A stretch of 10,892 nucleotides of DNA from Verrucomicrobiota bacterium (GCA_023433275.1 JAEZDN010000035.1:1-10892), one strand, 5' to 3'; counted from the stretch's first letter, positions 1 through 8,839 are shown. Notes: generated by a model not told the origin, from the letters alone. Numbers and translations are program-made.

Positions 1-63
1 ACAGGCGATCGGGACATTCGTGGGGGCAACGAGCGCGCCCATCGCCTGTAAACAGGCTCCTAC
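1..63. repeat. Inverted pair of palindrome A, copy 1 (left arm cut by window edge)
   Basis: Only the last part of the left arm is present (1-9); the complete right arm is 41-63, ending in CTAC, the complement of the GTAG head. The loop between the arms is identical to that of copy 3. Confidence 0.85.
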
Positions 64-92
64 AACGGCTTTTGCGCTACGCGATGTGATGG

Positions 93-162
93 GTAGGGGC
101 GCAGTCTTGCTGCGCCCGTTCGCGAGGGGGAGGGATGGGCGCAGCCAAGTCTGCGCCCCTAC
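93..162. repeat. Inverted pair of palindrome B, copy 1
   Basis: The left arm is 93-117 (GTAG head, then GGGCGCAG, TCTTG, CTGCGCCC) and the right arm 137-162. The right arm carries one extra C (GCAGCCAAG) relative to the exact reverse complement. Each arm can fold alone, or the two can pair with each other. Confidence 0.9.
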
Positions 163-226
163 GGATTGCGTCCCTGCAGGGTAAGGGTGTTCCGACTTTC
201 AATGAGGGCGATGAGCGGCGTTTCCT

Positions 227-301
227 GTAGGAGCCTGTTTACAGGCGATCAGAACGTTCGTGGTCAACGAGCGCGCCCATCGCCTGTAAACAGGCTCCTA
301 C
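227..301. repeat. Inverted pair of palindrome A, copy 2
   Basis: Left arm 227-249, right arm 279-301. The arms are exact reverse complements over 23 bases. The loop has GAACGTTCG and is a few bases shorter than in copies 1 and 3. Confidence 0.9.
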
Positions 302-330
302 AACGGCTTTGTCGCTACGCGATGTGATGG

Positions 331-399
331 GTAGGGGCGCAGTCTTGCTGCGCCCTTTCGCGAGGGGGAGGGCGGGCGCAGCCAAGTCTGCGCCGCTAC
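331..399. repeat. Inverted pair of palindrome B, copy 2
   Basis: Left arm 331-355, right arm 374-399. The right arm has a C-to-G change (CGCCGCTAC instead of CGCCCCTAC) close to its CTAC end, plus the extra C also seen in copies 1 and 4. Confidence 0.9.
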
Positions 400-462
400 G
401 GATTGCGTCCCTGTGGGGTAAGGGTGTCCGACTTTCAATGAGGGCGATGAGCGGCGATTCCT

Positions 463-539
463 GTAGGAGCCTGTTTACAGGCGATCGGGACATTCGTGGG
501 GGCAACGAGCGCGCCCATCGCCTGTAAACAGGCTCCTAC
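463..539. repeat. Inverted pair of palindrome A, copy 3
   Basis: Left arm 463-485, right arm 517-539, exact complements. The loop sequence between the arms is identical to copy 1 (GGGACATTCG variant), unlike its immediate neighbours. Confidence 0.9.
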
Positions 540-568
540 AACGGCTTTTGCGCTACGCGATGTGATGG

Positions 569-634
569 GTAGGGGCGCAGTCTTGCTGCGCCCTTTCGCG
601 AGGGGAGAAGGGCGCAGCAAGTCTGCGCCCCTAC
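569..634. repeat. Inverted pair of palindrome B, copy 3
   Basis: Left arm 569-593, right arm 610-634. The right arm lacks the extra C of the other array copies, leaving one mismatch over 25 bases. The same right arm is found in the solo copy at 9149-9212. Confidence 0.9.
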
Positions 635-697
635 GGATTGCGTCCCTTCAGGGGAGGAGTGTTCCGCCTTTCAAGAGGGCGATGAGCGGCGTTTCCT

Positions 698-774
698 GTA
701 GGAGCCTGTTTACAGGCGATCAGGACGTTCGTGGGGGCAACGAGCGCGCTCATCGCCTGTAAACAGGCTCCTAC
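698..774. repeat. Inverted pair of palindrome A, copy 4
   Basis: Left arm 698-720, right arm 752-774, exact complements. The loop is the GACGTTCG variant, shared with copy 5 and close to copy 2. Confidence 0.9.
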
Positions 775-803
775 AACGGCTTTGTCGCTATGCGATCTGA
801 TGG

Positions 804-871
804 GTAGGGGCGCAGTCTTGCTGCGCCCTTTCGCGAGGGGGAGGAGGGCGCAGCCAAGTCTGCGCCCCTAC
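804..871. repeat. Inverted pair of palindrome B, copy 4
   Basis: Left arm 804-828, right arm 846-871, with the extra C in the right arm. This is the last palindrome B of the array; the partial fifth unit ends after its A pair. Confidence 0.9.
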
Positions 872-934
872 GGATTGCGTCCCTTCAGGTAGGAGTGTTC
901 CGACTTTCAATGAGGGCGATGAGCGGCGCTTCCT

Positions 935-1009
935 GTAGGAGCCTGTTTACAGGCGATCAGGACGTTCGTGGGCAACGAGTGCGCCCATCGCCTGTGAACA
1001 GGCTCCTAC
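935..1009. repeat. Inverted pair of palindrome A, copy 5 (terminal)
   Basis: Left arm 935-957, right arm 987-1009 with one substitution (CTGTGAACAG). It lies 25 bp beyond the DUF1573 stop codon. In that minus-strand transcript it could fold as a long 3' hairpin, so it may stabilise or end the operon mRNA. There is no T-run, so a classical intrinsic terminator is not supported. Confidence 0.88.
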
Positions 1010-1034
1010 ACCCGCATCCGCACACCGGACGGCC

Positions 1035-1682
1035 TCAATGCACGCTGGCGTACGCGCTGAGGATCAAGTCCTCGCCGGAGGCGGCTTTGGCGTGGAGCCG
1101 GAAAGCGGCGTTGGCGATTTCCCGCGTGGACTTGGGCGTGACGTGGAGGCGGTAGTGCCGCCCGGCCTCGACGGTTTCCAGACGATGGGAGAACTCCTCG
1201 CTGGTGGCCTGCGCGTGCGAAATCGTCAGCTCGATGCCGGGCGTGACCACGATGTCCACGGCCTGTTCGCGGGCGGGCCCGTCGACCGGCCATTCCACGC
1301 TGCGCGGCGTGAGGCTGGCGACCTCGGCGACATTGAACTCGACGGCCAGGGCAACCGGGGGCGTGCCTTCGTTGGTGGTGACCAGAATCGTACGCCGGTA
1401 GATCCCGAAGCGGTCGCCGACCGTGAAGCGGGCGTTGATGCGACCACTCTCGCCGGGCGCGATGATGGCGGCGCTGGGGGCGACATCGAGGCAGTCACAA
1501 CTGGATTCGACGTTGGTGATCGAGACCGGCTGCGCGCTGGTGTTGGTGAACTCGAACGCGGCGTCGGTCGTCTTCTGGAGCGGGGCAACCTCGAAGGAAA
1601 GGTGCCTGGTCTTCCACTCGAGCGCGGACGCGGACGCGGCGGCGGCAAGACAGAGCAGGACCTGGGATAGGCGGCGGATCAT
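1035..1682 (-). CDS. Secreted DUF1573-domain protein
   Basis: This 215-residue protein begins with a clear Sec signal peptide: MIRR, a hydrophobic run to about residue 18, and a likely cut after ASA (about residue 20). Residues 28-120 carry the DUF1573 pattern: FEFTN, then pl-sITNV, SSCDC at 60-64, IAPGESG at 74-80 and a GIYRRTILVTTN strand. This is an Ig-like (ASH-type) fold common in Bacteroidota, Planctomycetota and Verrucomicrobiota; its molecular role is not established. The C-terminal half (about 120-215) looks like a second beta-rich domain. I chose the ATG at 1682 because the signal peptide starts there; an in-frame TTG at 1718 would add 12 residues ahead of it. It is the last gene of the minus operon, 48 bp after the HPt gene, with no ribosome binding site visible. 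Confidence 0.86.
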   Translation of the reverse strand: MIRRLSQVLLCLAAAASASALEWKTRHLSFEVAPLQKTTDAAFEFTNTSAQPVSITNVESSCDCLDVAPSAAIIAPGESGRINARFTVGDRFGIYRRTILVTTNEGTPPVALAVEFNVAEVASLTPRSVEWPVDGPAREQAVDIVVTPGIELTISHAQATSEEFSHRLETVEAGRHYRLHVTPKSTREIANAAFRLHAKAASGEDLILSAYASVH

Positions 1683-1730
1683 GGGCAGGGGAATAGCCGG
1701 GCCCCGGGTCGACTGCAATCGCCGTCTGGC

Positions 1731-2075
1731 TCAGCGCGCCTGTTTCAACGCCCCGGCCACGCGCTCGAACTCGGCGCGAAGGGTGGGGAAGGTCGCGGCG
1801 GCGTCGGCGAAGGCGGCGGCCTTGCCCTGCTGCTCCATGGTTTGCGCGATGCGCCCGAGCTCGCCGGCGCCGAAGTTGCTGCAACTGCCCTTGATCGTGT
1901 GCGCGGCGCGCGTCAGCAGCACGGCATCGGAGGTGGCGAGGCTCTTTTCCAACTCGGCGAAGCGCTGGGGCACGTCCTCGAGGAAGACGTCGATCAGTTC
2001 CCGGAGGAAAGCCGGGTCATCGGGATTCAATTCGCGGAGGGCGGCCAGGGCCTCGGGATCAATGGGGGAATTCAT
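1731..2075 (-). CDS. HPt (histidine phosphotransfer) protein
   Basis: This 114-residue single-domain protein relays phosphoryl groups between receiver domains in the cytoplasm. The HPt signature AAHTIKGSCSNFGA surrounds the phospho-accepting His59, followed by a helix with a typical E-Q spacing (TMEQQG). Its length fits a stand-alone HPt domain, a four-helix bundle. The ATG at 2075 is preferred; an in-frame GTG at 2096 would add seven residues and overlap the upstream gene. It starts 8 bp after the stop of the GspE/PilB gene and lies in the same transcript as a hybrid kinase and a single-domain receiver, so it probably shuttles phosphate among those parts. No Shine-Dalgarno is seen. Partner specificity is inferred from position only. 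Confidence 0.9.
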   Translation of the reverse strand: MNSPIDPEALAALRELNPDDPAFLRELIDVFLEDVPQRFAELEKSLATSDAVLLTRAAHTIKGSCSNFGAGELGRIAQTMEQQGKAAAFADAAATFPTLRAEFERVAGALKQAR

Positions 2076-2083
2076 GGGAAGAT

Positions 2084-3796
2084 TCAGGAGGCCCACTCGA
2101 ACGACGTGTTCTGTTCGATCTCCTCAATGGTGGTAAGGCCCAGCAGGACCTTGCGCAAGCCATCGTAGCGGAGGGGGCGATAGCCGACCTTGGCCGCCGC
2201 GCGCGTGATTTCCTGCGCACTCCGGCCTTCGGAAATCAGCTGGCGGATTTCCTCGGTGATCAGGACCAGTTCATGGAACGCCACGCGGCCCTTGTAGCCG
2301 GTGCCACGGCAATGCGGGCAACCACGACCCCGGTAAAACGGCACCTCGGTCAGGCCTTCCTCGAGGAAGTACCTCAGGAGCACGTCGCGGGAGGGATAAT
2401 AGGCTTCCTTGCAACGGTCACAGATGCGGGCCGCCAGCCGCTGCGCCAGCACGCCGATGACCGAGGGCGCGACCATGTAGGGCTCGACGCCGATTTCCAT
2501 CAAGCGGACGATGGCCTGGGCCGCGGTGTTGGTGTGCAGGGTGGCGAAGACGAGGTGACCGGTCAGCGCGGCCTCGGTGGCGATCTTGGCGGTCTCGAGA
2601 TCGCGGATCTCGCCGATGAGGATGACGTCCGGATCCTGGCGCAGGAGGGACCGGAGGATGGAGGAGAACTTCAGGTCGATGTGCGAGTTGACCTGGCTCT
2701 GCGTGACGCCGGGCAGCTGGATCTCGACCGGGTCCTCGATCGTCGAGATGTTGATGCCGGGCTGGTTGATCTCGTGGAGCGCGGAATAAAGCGTGGTGGT
2801 CTTGCCGCTGCCGGTCGGGCCGGTGACGAAGATGATGCCGCTCGGGTTCTGCACGAGCCGGCGGAAGGGCGCGAGGATCGGCTGCGAGATGAGCATCTTG
2901 TCGAGCGTCATCATCGACTTCTTGCCCGTGGCCGCGAGCACGCGGATGACGACCTTCTCGCCGTTCACCGTGGGCAGCGACGAGAAACGGAAGTTGGCCT
3001 TGGTGGTCCCGATGTTCAGCGAGAACCGGCCGTCCTGCGGGAAGCGCGTCTCGGCGATGTTGAGCGAGCACAGGATCTTGAGGCGCGCGACGATGGCGCT
3101 GTGCAGCTTGCGGGAAAACGTGAGCACCTCGCGCATCATGCCGTCGACGCGGAACCGGATGCGCGAATGGAGTTCCTGCGGCTCGATGTGGATGTCGGTG
3201 GCGCGCTCGCGCAGCGCGAAATAGACCAGCTCGTCGAGCACGCGCACGAGCGAGGCCGACTCCGCGACCGCCTCGAACTGGTCGCCGTTGCCCTCGTTGC
3301 GGCCGAAGAAGCTCTCGTTCTCGAGGCCGGTGAGGCTTTCCGTGAGGGATTTTTCGGTGGAATACTGGATCGAGATCGCGTCCTCGATCTCGCAGGGCAG
3401 GCAGAAGACCGGGCTGACGGGGACCTGGGCGATCTGTTCGATGCGGCGGACGAGGTCCTTGTCGTTCGGCGTGGCGAGGGCGACCGTGAGCACGCCGTCG
3501 ATGAGGTAGAGGCCCAGCGCCTTGACCTTGCGGGCAATCGCCAGGGGGATTTTCTCGACCGCCTCGTCGGTGATGGCCGAGGCGAGCACGTCGACGTAGG
3601 CGATCCCGATGGAGTTGGACCAGAGCCGGCAGGCTTCCTCCTTGGTCAGGATCTTGCCGTCGATGATCGCCTGGAGATGGGCGAGGGTGCCGGCGCCGTG
3701 CACGTTGCCGGTCGCCTCGAGTTCGGCGCTCGAGTCGAAACCGGGCTGGCTCAGGACCAGGCGCAGGAACTCACTGTTTTCCGGATTTTGCGGCAC
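2084..3796 (-). CDS. GspE/PilB-family assembly ATPase (type IV pilus or type II secretion)
   Basis: This 570-residue hexameric motor ATPase drives pilus or pseudopilus assembly at the inner membrane. An N-terminal T2SSE_N-like region (about 40-145) is followed by an acidic linker and the N2 domain with TDIHIEP (200-206) and RFRVDG (214-219). The ATPase core has Walker A GPTGSGKT (326-333), Asp box STIEDPVE (351-358), Walker B LIGEIRD (393-399) and His box GHLVFATLHTN (413-423). Two CxxC pairs (C459/C462 and C493/C496) form the zinc-binding module typical of GspE and PilB and absent from PilT. Length is normal. The start is a GTG that overlaps the upstream small gene by 26 bp, implying translational coupling; there is no Met before residue 220, so GTG is likely. 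PilB and GspE cannot be told apart here because no other pilus or secretion gene is adjacent. Its place among signalling genes suggests phosphorelay control of assembly. Confidence 0.94.
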   Translation of the reverse strand: MPQNPENSEFLRLVLSQPGFDSSAELEATGNVHGAGTLAHLQAIIDGKILTKEEACRLWSNSIGIAYVDVLASAITDEAVEKIPLAIARKVKALGLYLIDGVLTVALATPNDKDLVRRIEQIAQVPVSPVFCLPCEIEDAISIQYSTEKSLTESLTGLENESFFGRNEGNGDQFEAVAESASLVRVLDELVYFALRERATDIHIEPQELHSRIRFRVDGMMREVLTFSRKLHSAIVARLKILCSLNIAETRFPQDGRFSLNIGTTKANFRFSSLPTVNGEKVVIRVLAATGKKSMMTLDKMLISQPILAPFRRLVQNPSGIIFVTGPTGSGKTTTLYSALHEINQPGINISTIEDPVEIQLPGVTQSQVNSHIDLKFSSILRSLLRQDPDVILIGEIRDLETAKIATEAALTGHLVFATLHTNTAAQAIVRLMEIGVEPYMVAPSVIGVLAQRLAARICDRCKEAYYPSRDVLLRYFLEEGLTEVPFYRGRGCPHCRGTGYKGRVAFHELVLITEEIRQLISEGRSAQEITRAAAKVGYRPLRYDGLRKVLLGLTTIEEIEQNTSFEWAS

Positions 3797-3977
3797 GGCG
3801 GGGACGGTTTTTCTGGAACAGCTTGGCGATCTCGACCTGCTCGAGTTTTTCCATGGCGAAGGCGGACGCGTCGCGCTCGAGCTTCACCTCGCGCAGCAGG
3901 TCGGGGAGGGAATAGCGCACCTCGGTCAGACCGGGGATCGCGATTGGGGCGGGCGGCTTGGCTCCGGGCTGGCTCAT
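3771..3977 (-). CDS. Small unknown protein (68 aa) between receiver and GspE/PilB ATPase
   Basis: I do not recognise this protein. It has a Pro/Ala-rich start (residues 1-16), then LTEVRYSLPDLLREVKLERD and an AMEKLEQVEIAKLF stretch that looks helical and charged, then a very basic tail (QKNRPRR..KSGK). There is no signal peptide, membrane segment or cysteine. Support for it being real: its ATG overlaps the receiver stop as ATGA, its stop lies 26 bp inside the ATPase gene, it continues the operon's coupling pattern, and no other frame on this strand fills the gap. A GAGGAG lies about 17 bases before the start, rather far for a normal ribosome binding site. It could be an adaptor linking receiver to ATPase, or only a coupling leader peptide. 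Confidence 0.62.
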   Translation of the reverse strand: MSQPGAKPPAPIAIPGLTEVRYSLPDLLREVKLERDASAFAMEKLEQVEIAKLFQKNRPRRAAKSGKQ

Positions 3978-4371
3978 GGGGTGGGCGGCTCCTCGTCGCC
4001 AAAGCAGTCCTCGAATATTTCCTTGAAGCGGGCGGTCAGTTCCTCGCGCGGCGTGTCCTTGCGGATGTAGTCCACCGCGCCGAGGCGGAGGCATTCCTCC
4101 ACGGTTTGCCGGTTGGCCAGCGAGGTGAGCATCACGACCAGGGCGTCGGGATCGGCCTGCTTGATCTGCGCGAGCGCCTGCAGGCCGTCGAGGTTGGGCA
4201 TGTTCACGTCGAGCAGGACGAGGTCCGGCTTCTGCTCCGCGTACAGCCGGACGGCAACGGCGCCGTCTCCCGCCTCGAGGATCTGGGGCGCGCCATATTG
4301 CCTGAGCACCAGGCCGATGAATTTCCGGATGTGGGGCTCGTCGTCCGTGAGAAGAATTTTTCCGGGGTATT

Positions 4372-4375
<4 letters not shown>
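3974..4375 (-). CDS. Single-domain CheY-like response regulator
   Basis: This 133-residue cytoplasmic receiver domain has no output domain. The phosphorylation site is Asp56 in LVLLDVNMPNLDG, with the acidic pair D11/D12 (LLTDDE), the switch Thr84 (VMLTS) and the conserved Lys106 (YIRKD). The C-terminal tail (FEDCFGDEEPPTP) is acidic. The ATG at 4375 overlaps the kinase stop as ATGA, and the gene ends in another ATGA overlap with the 68-residue gene, so translation is probably coupled across all three. It is probably phosphorylated by the neighbouring hybrid kinase or through the HPt protein, then acts by protein contact, possibly on the pilus/secretion ATPase encoded next. That target is inferred from gene order. 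Confidence 0.92.
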
Positions 4376-5514
<1,139 letters not shown>

Positions 5515-5650
5515 TGGGGATGCGCAAGCGCTTATACGGCACATGCTAATCGTACCTGAGCAGGAAACAACCCGCAGTTGTTATATCAGGCAATCCTGAT
5601 GCGATGATATTTTACTTGCTTGCCCCGTGCCCGCTAGCGTTGTCTGCGCC
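5515..5650. promoter_or_regulatory. Divergent intergenic region between kinase operon and metK, with a dyad
   Basis: The 136-bp AT-richer gap must contain both promoters. A perfect dyad, ATCAGG-CAAT-CCTGAT, lies at 5585-5600 near the middle. TTGTTA (5578-5583) and GATATT (5606-5611) or TATTTT (5608-5613) resemble -35 and -10 boxes for metK, but the 22-bp spacing is too long for a confident call. TATAAG on the minus strand (5534-5529) is a possible -10 for the kinase operon. No SAM or SAH riboswitch fold is recognisable in the short metK leader. Whether the dyad is an operator is inference. Confidence 0.35.
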
Positions 5651-6820
<1,170 letters not shown>

Positions 6821-6831
6821 CCACCCGACGG

Positions 6832-6870
6832 ATTCCCGGTGGGCGGGCCCGGGTGCGATATTCCGCACCT
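6832..6870 (+). other. Hairpins in the metK-ahcY intergenic region
   Basis: A stem GGTGCG-ATATTC-CGCACC lies at 6852-6869, preceded by a CCACC...GGTGG pair at about 6821-6843. Neither is followed by a T-run, so this is not an intrinsic terminator. It could be an mRNA processing or attenuation site between metK and ahcY. It does not resemble the SAH riboswitch fold as far as I can judge by eye. Confidence 0.35.
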
Positions 6871-6895
6871 GGCCTTTCGCTCCCGGCCCGGATCC

Positions 6896-6927
6896 TGAAA
6901 CCCAGAAACCAGAACCCAAATCCATTC
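6896..6927 (+). repeat. A/C-rich low-complexity leader in front of ahcY
   Basis: This tract is built of degenerate AGAAACC/AGAACCC words and directly abuts the ahcY ATG. It has no Shine-Dalgarno and should be unstructured RNA. A related tract in the opposite orientation is at 10521-10548. Confidence 0.5.
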
Positions 6928-8355
6928 ATGGCTTCCTCCACTTCCGCTTCTCCCGCCCCCGATCATCACGTCAAGGACCTCTCCCTCGCTGACTGGGGCC
7001 GCAAGGAAATCTCCGTCGCCGAGCACGAGATGCCCGGCCTGGTTTCCGTCCGCAAGAAATTCGGCCCGGGCAAACCCCTCAAGGGCGTACGCATCACCGG
7101 CTCGCTGCACATGACGATCCAGACCGCGGTCCTCATCGAGACGCTCAAGGAACTTGGCGCCGACGTGCGCTGGTGCTCCTGCAATATCTTCTCGACCCAG
7201 GACCACGCCGCCGCGGCCATCGCGAAATCCGGCACGCCCGTCTTCGCCTGGAAGGGCGAGACACTCGAGGAATACTGGGATCTCACCCTCAAGGCCGTCA
7301 CCTTCCCGGGCGGCAAGGGCCCGCAGCTCGTCGTCGACGACGGCGGCGACGTCACGCTCCTCATTCACAAGGGCTGCGAACTCGAGGAGGGCAGCGACTG
7401 GGTCAACACCCCGTCCGGCTCCCACGAGGAACAGGTCATCAAGAACCTGCTCAAGCGCGTCCATCAGGAGGACCCGCGCAAGTGGACCACGATGGTGAAG
7501 GAATGGCGCGGCGTCTCCGAGGAGACGACCACCGGCGTGCACCGCCTCTACCAGATGATGGAGAAGGGCAAGCTCCGCGTTCCCGCCATCAACGTCAACG
7601 ACTCGGTCACGAAGTCGAAGTTCGACAATCTCTACGGCTGCCGCGAGTCGCTCGCCGACGGCCTGAAGCGCGCCACCGACGTCATGATCGCGGGCAAGGT
7701 TGCCTGCGTGTGCGGCTACGGCGACGTGGGCAAGGGCTCCGCGTTCTCGCTCAAGGGCTTTGGCGCCCGCGTGATCGTCACCGAGATCGACCCCATCAAC
7801 GCCCTGCAGGCCGCGATGGAGGGCTTCGAGGTGAACACGATCGAGTCCACGCTCGGCACCGCCGACATCTACGTCACGACGACCGGCAACAAGGACATCA
7901 TCACCCTGGAGCACATGCGCCGCATGAAGGACCAGGCGATCGTCTGCAACATCGGCCATTTCGACAACGAGATCCAGGTCGACAAGCTCAACGCCTCCGA
8001 CGCGAAACGCACGAACATCAAGCCGCAGTACGACATGTACACGTTCCCGACCGGGAACAGCATCTACATGCTCGCCGAAGGCCGTCTCGTGAACCTGGGT
8101 TGCGCCACCGGCCACCCGTCCTTCGTGATGTCCAATTCCTTCACCAACCAGACGCTCGCGCAGCTGGACCTGTGGAAGAACAAGGACACGTACAAGGTGG
8201 GCGTTTATCGCCTCCCGAAGCACCTCGACGAGGAAGTCGCGCGCCTGCACCTCGAGAAGATCGGCGCCAAGCTGACCGTCCTCACCAAGGAACAGGCCGA
8301 ATATCTCGGCGTGCCGGTTGACGGCCCGTACAAGCCCGAGCATTATCGGTATTGA
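6928..8355 (+). CDS. ahcY: Adenosylhomocysteinase (S-adenosylhomocysteine hydrolase)
   Basis: AhcY reversibly splits S-adenosylhomocysteine into adenosine and homocysteine with bound NAD, relieving product inhibition of methyltransferases. The 475-residue protein is a normal bacterial length. Visible signatures are the substrate region SLHMTIQTAVLIETLKELGA (59-78), CSCNIFSTQDHAAAAI (83-98), NDSVTKSKFDNLYGCRESL (224-242) with the catalytic Lys/Asp region, the NAD Rossmann loop GYGDVGKG (263-270), and GHPSFVMSNSFTNQ (395-408). The C-terminal KPEHYRY matches the conserved tail that reaches the NAD site of the partner subunit. The ATG at 6928 starts a short Ser/Ala-rich leader before the conserved LADWGRKEI. 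It follows metK by 107 bp, probably in the same transcript, and is followed by a strong terminator. Confidence 0.98.
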   Translation: MASSTSASPAPDHHVKDLSLADWGRKEISVAEHEMPGLVSVRKKFGPGKPLKGVRITGSLHMTIQTAVLIETLKELGADVRWCSCNIFSTQDHAAAAIAKSGTPVFAWKGETLEEYWDLTLKAVTFPGGKGPQLVVDDGGDVTLLIHKGCELEEGSDWVNTPSGSHEEQVIKNLLKRVHQEDPRKWTTMVKEWRGVSEETTTGVHRLYQMMEKGKLRVPAINVNDSVTKSKFDNLYGCRESLADGLKRATDVMIAGKVACVCGYGDVGKGSAFSLKGFGARVIVTEIDPINALQAAMEGFEVNTIESTLGTADIYVTTTGNKDIITLEHMRRMKDQAIVCNIGHFDNEIQVDKLNASDAKRTNIKPQYDMYTFPTGNSIYMLAEGRLVNLGCATGHPSFVMSNSFTNQTLAQLDLWKNKDTYKVGVYRLPKHLDEEVARLHLEKIGAKLTVLTKEQAEYLGVPVDGPYKPEHYRY

Positions 8356-8368
8356 GGATTAACTTTCA

Positions 8369-8392
8369 GCGCCCGGCGTCAAAGCCGGGTGC
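8369..8392 (+). other. Hairpin just after ahcY
   Basis: The stem GCGCCCGGC / GCCGGGTGC, with one G-T pair and loop GTCAAA, starts 13 bp after the ahcY stop codon. There is no following T-run. A second small palindrome, GCCTGA-G-TCAGGC, lies at 8391-8403. They may protect the mRNA 3' end ahead of the real terminator. Confidence 0.5.
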
Positions 8393-8421
8393 CTGAGTCA
8401 GGCCTGACCAAGCAAACCACC

Positions 8422-8457
8422 AAAGCCCGCGTCGCGAGACGCGGGCTTTTCCTTTTT
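8422..8457 (+). terminator. Intrinsic terminator of the metK-ahcY transcript
   Basis: A perfect 12-bp stem, AAAGCCCGCGTC with GACGCGGGCTTT and a GCGA loop (8422-8449), is followed by TTTTCCTTTTT. It lies 67 bp after ahcY in the right orientation. The A-rich left flank also gives partial bidirectional character. Confidence 0.92.
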
Positions 8458-8547
8458 CGGGGCGGGAGGAGTCCTCGCCGCGCGGAATCGCCCTCGCTGG
8501 ATGACACGCGTCGCTGCGCGCCGTGCCGTGGGATAGGGGGCCCTTCA

Positions 8548-8583
8548 ATCGTTCTCTTAATCGTAATCTTTCTCTTTCTCTCG
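8548..8583 (+). repeat. Pyrimidine-rich 36-bp direct repeat, copy 1
   Basis: The 36 bases starting ATCGTTCTCTTAATCG and ending TTTCTCTCG recur exactly at 8765-8800, 217 bp downstream. The similarity continues more loosely through CCACCGCCC, CACCTGC and CTCTGTGGGCGGGGTG, so each copy is part of a composite of about 100-115 bp that ends in a GTGG-headed palindrome. Confidence 0.9.
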
Positions 8584-8636
8584 TTTGTCTTGCGTCTCCA
8601 TCCACCGCCCACCGTCGACCGTTCACCTGCCGCTCT

Positions 8637-8732
8637 GTGGGCGGGGTGCCCTCACCCCGCATTCGCGCCCGACGCGCGGCGATGCTTGCGAATTGAATGA
8701 TGCGGCAAGCCGGGTGAGGGCACCCGGCCCAC
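8637..8732. repeat. Inverted pair of palindrome C (GTGG head)
   Basis: The left element is 8637-8660: GTGG, then GCGGGGTG-CCCT-CACCCCGC, a perfect 8-bp stem. The right element is 8709-8732 in reverse orientation: GCCGGGTG-AGGG-CACCCGGC, then CCAC. The stems differ by matched (compensatory) changes, which keep the hairpin intact. About 48 bp separate the two. Confidence 0.85.
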
Positions 8733-8764
8733 AACCGGGCCCGCGCTCCTCCGTCTTTCCCTCC

Positions 8765-8800
8765 ATCGTTCTCTTAATCGTAATCTTTCTCTTTCTCTCG
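8765..8800 (+). repeat. Pyrimidine-rich 36-bp direct repeat, copy 2
   Basis: Identical over 36 bases to 8548-8583 and followed, as in copy 1, by CCACCGCCC-like sequence and a palindrome C element (8840-8863). Confidence 0.9.
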
Positions 8801-8839
8801 GTTTGTCCCACCGCCCTCCGTCGGTCCACCTGCTACTCT

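Larger units (their letters stand above)
1..1012. repeat. Tandem array of about 237-bp units, each with two REP-like inverted pairs
   Basis: The motif ACAGGCGATC recurs at 1, 241, 477, 712 and 949, giving periods of 240, 236, 235 and 237 bp: four full units plus a partial fifth. Each unit holds, in order, an inverted pair of palindrome A (GTAG head, GCCTG-TTTA-CAGGC stem), a spacer with GCTACGCGAT, an inverted pair of palindrome B (GTAG head, GGGCGCAG/CTGCGCCC stem), and a linker ending in GATGAGCGGCG. The array runs off the left edge, so its full length is unknown. It ends 25 bp beyond the stop codon of the minus-strand DUF1573 gene. Open frames crossing it are short, occur on both strands and simply translate the palindromes, so I call no gene. 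The two-palindrome layout resembles bacterial interspersed mosaic elements (BIMEs). Mobilisation by a RAYT-type transposase is inferred; no such gene is in the window. Confidence 0.95.

Noticed and set aside
1..1012. CRISPR array
   Set aside because: The repeats are about 237 bp long units with internal palindromes and similar linkers; there are no short repeats separated by unique spacers and no cas genes.
239..1155. Several open frames of 60-90 codons on both strands across the left array
   Set aside because: They are translations of the palindrome array, recur with the repeat, and lack any protein family pattern or consistent start.
5601..5650. SAM or SAH riboswitch in the metK leader
   Set aside because: The leader is too short and shows no conserved riboswitch core or pseudoknot that I can recognise; a covariance search (Infernal against Rfam) would settle it.
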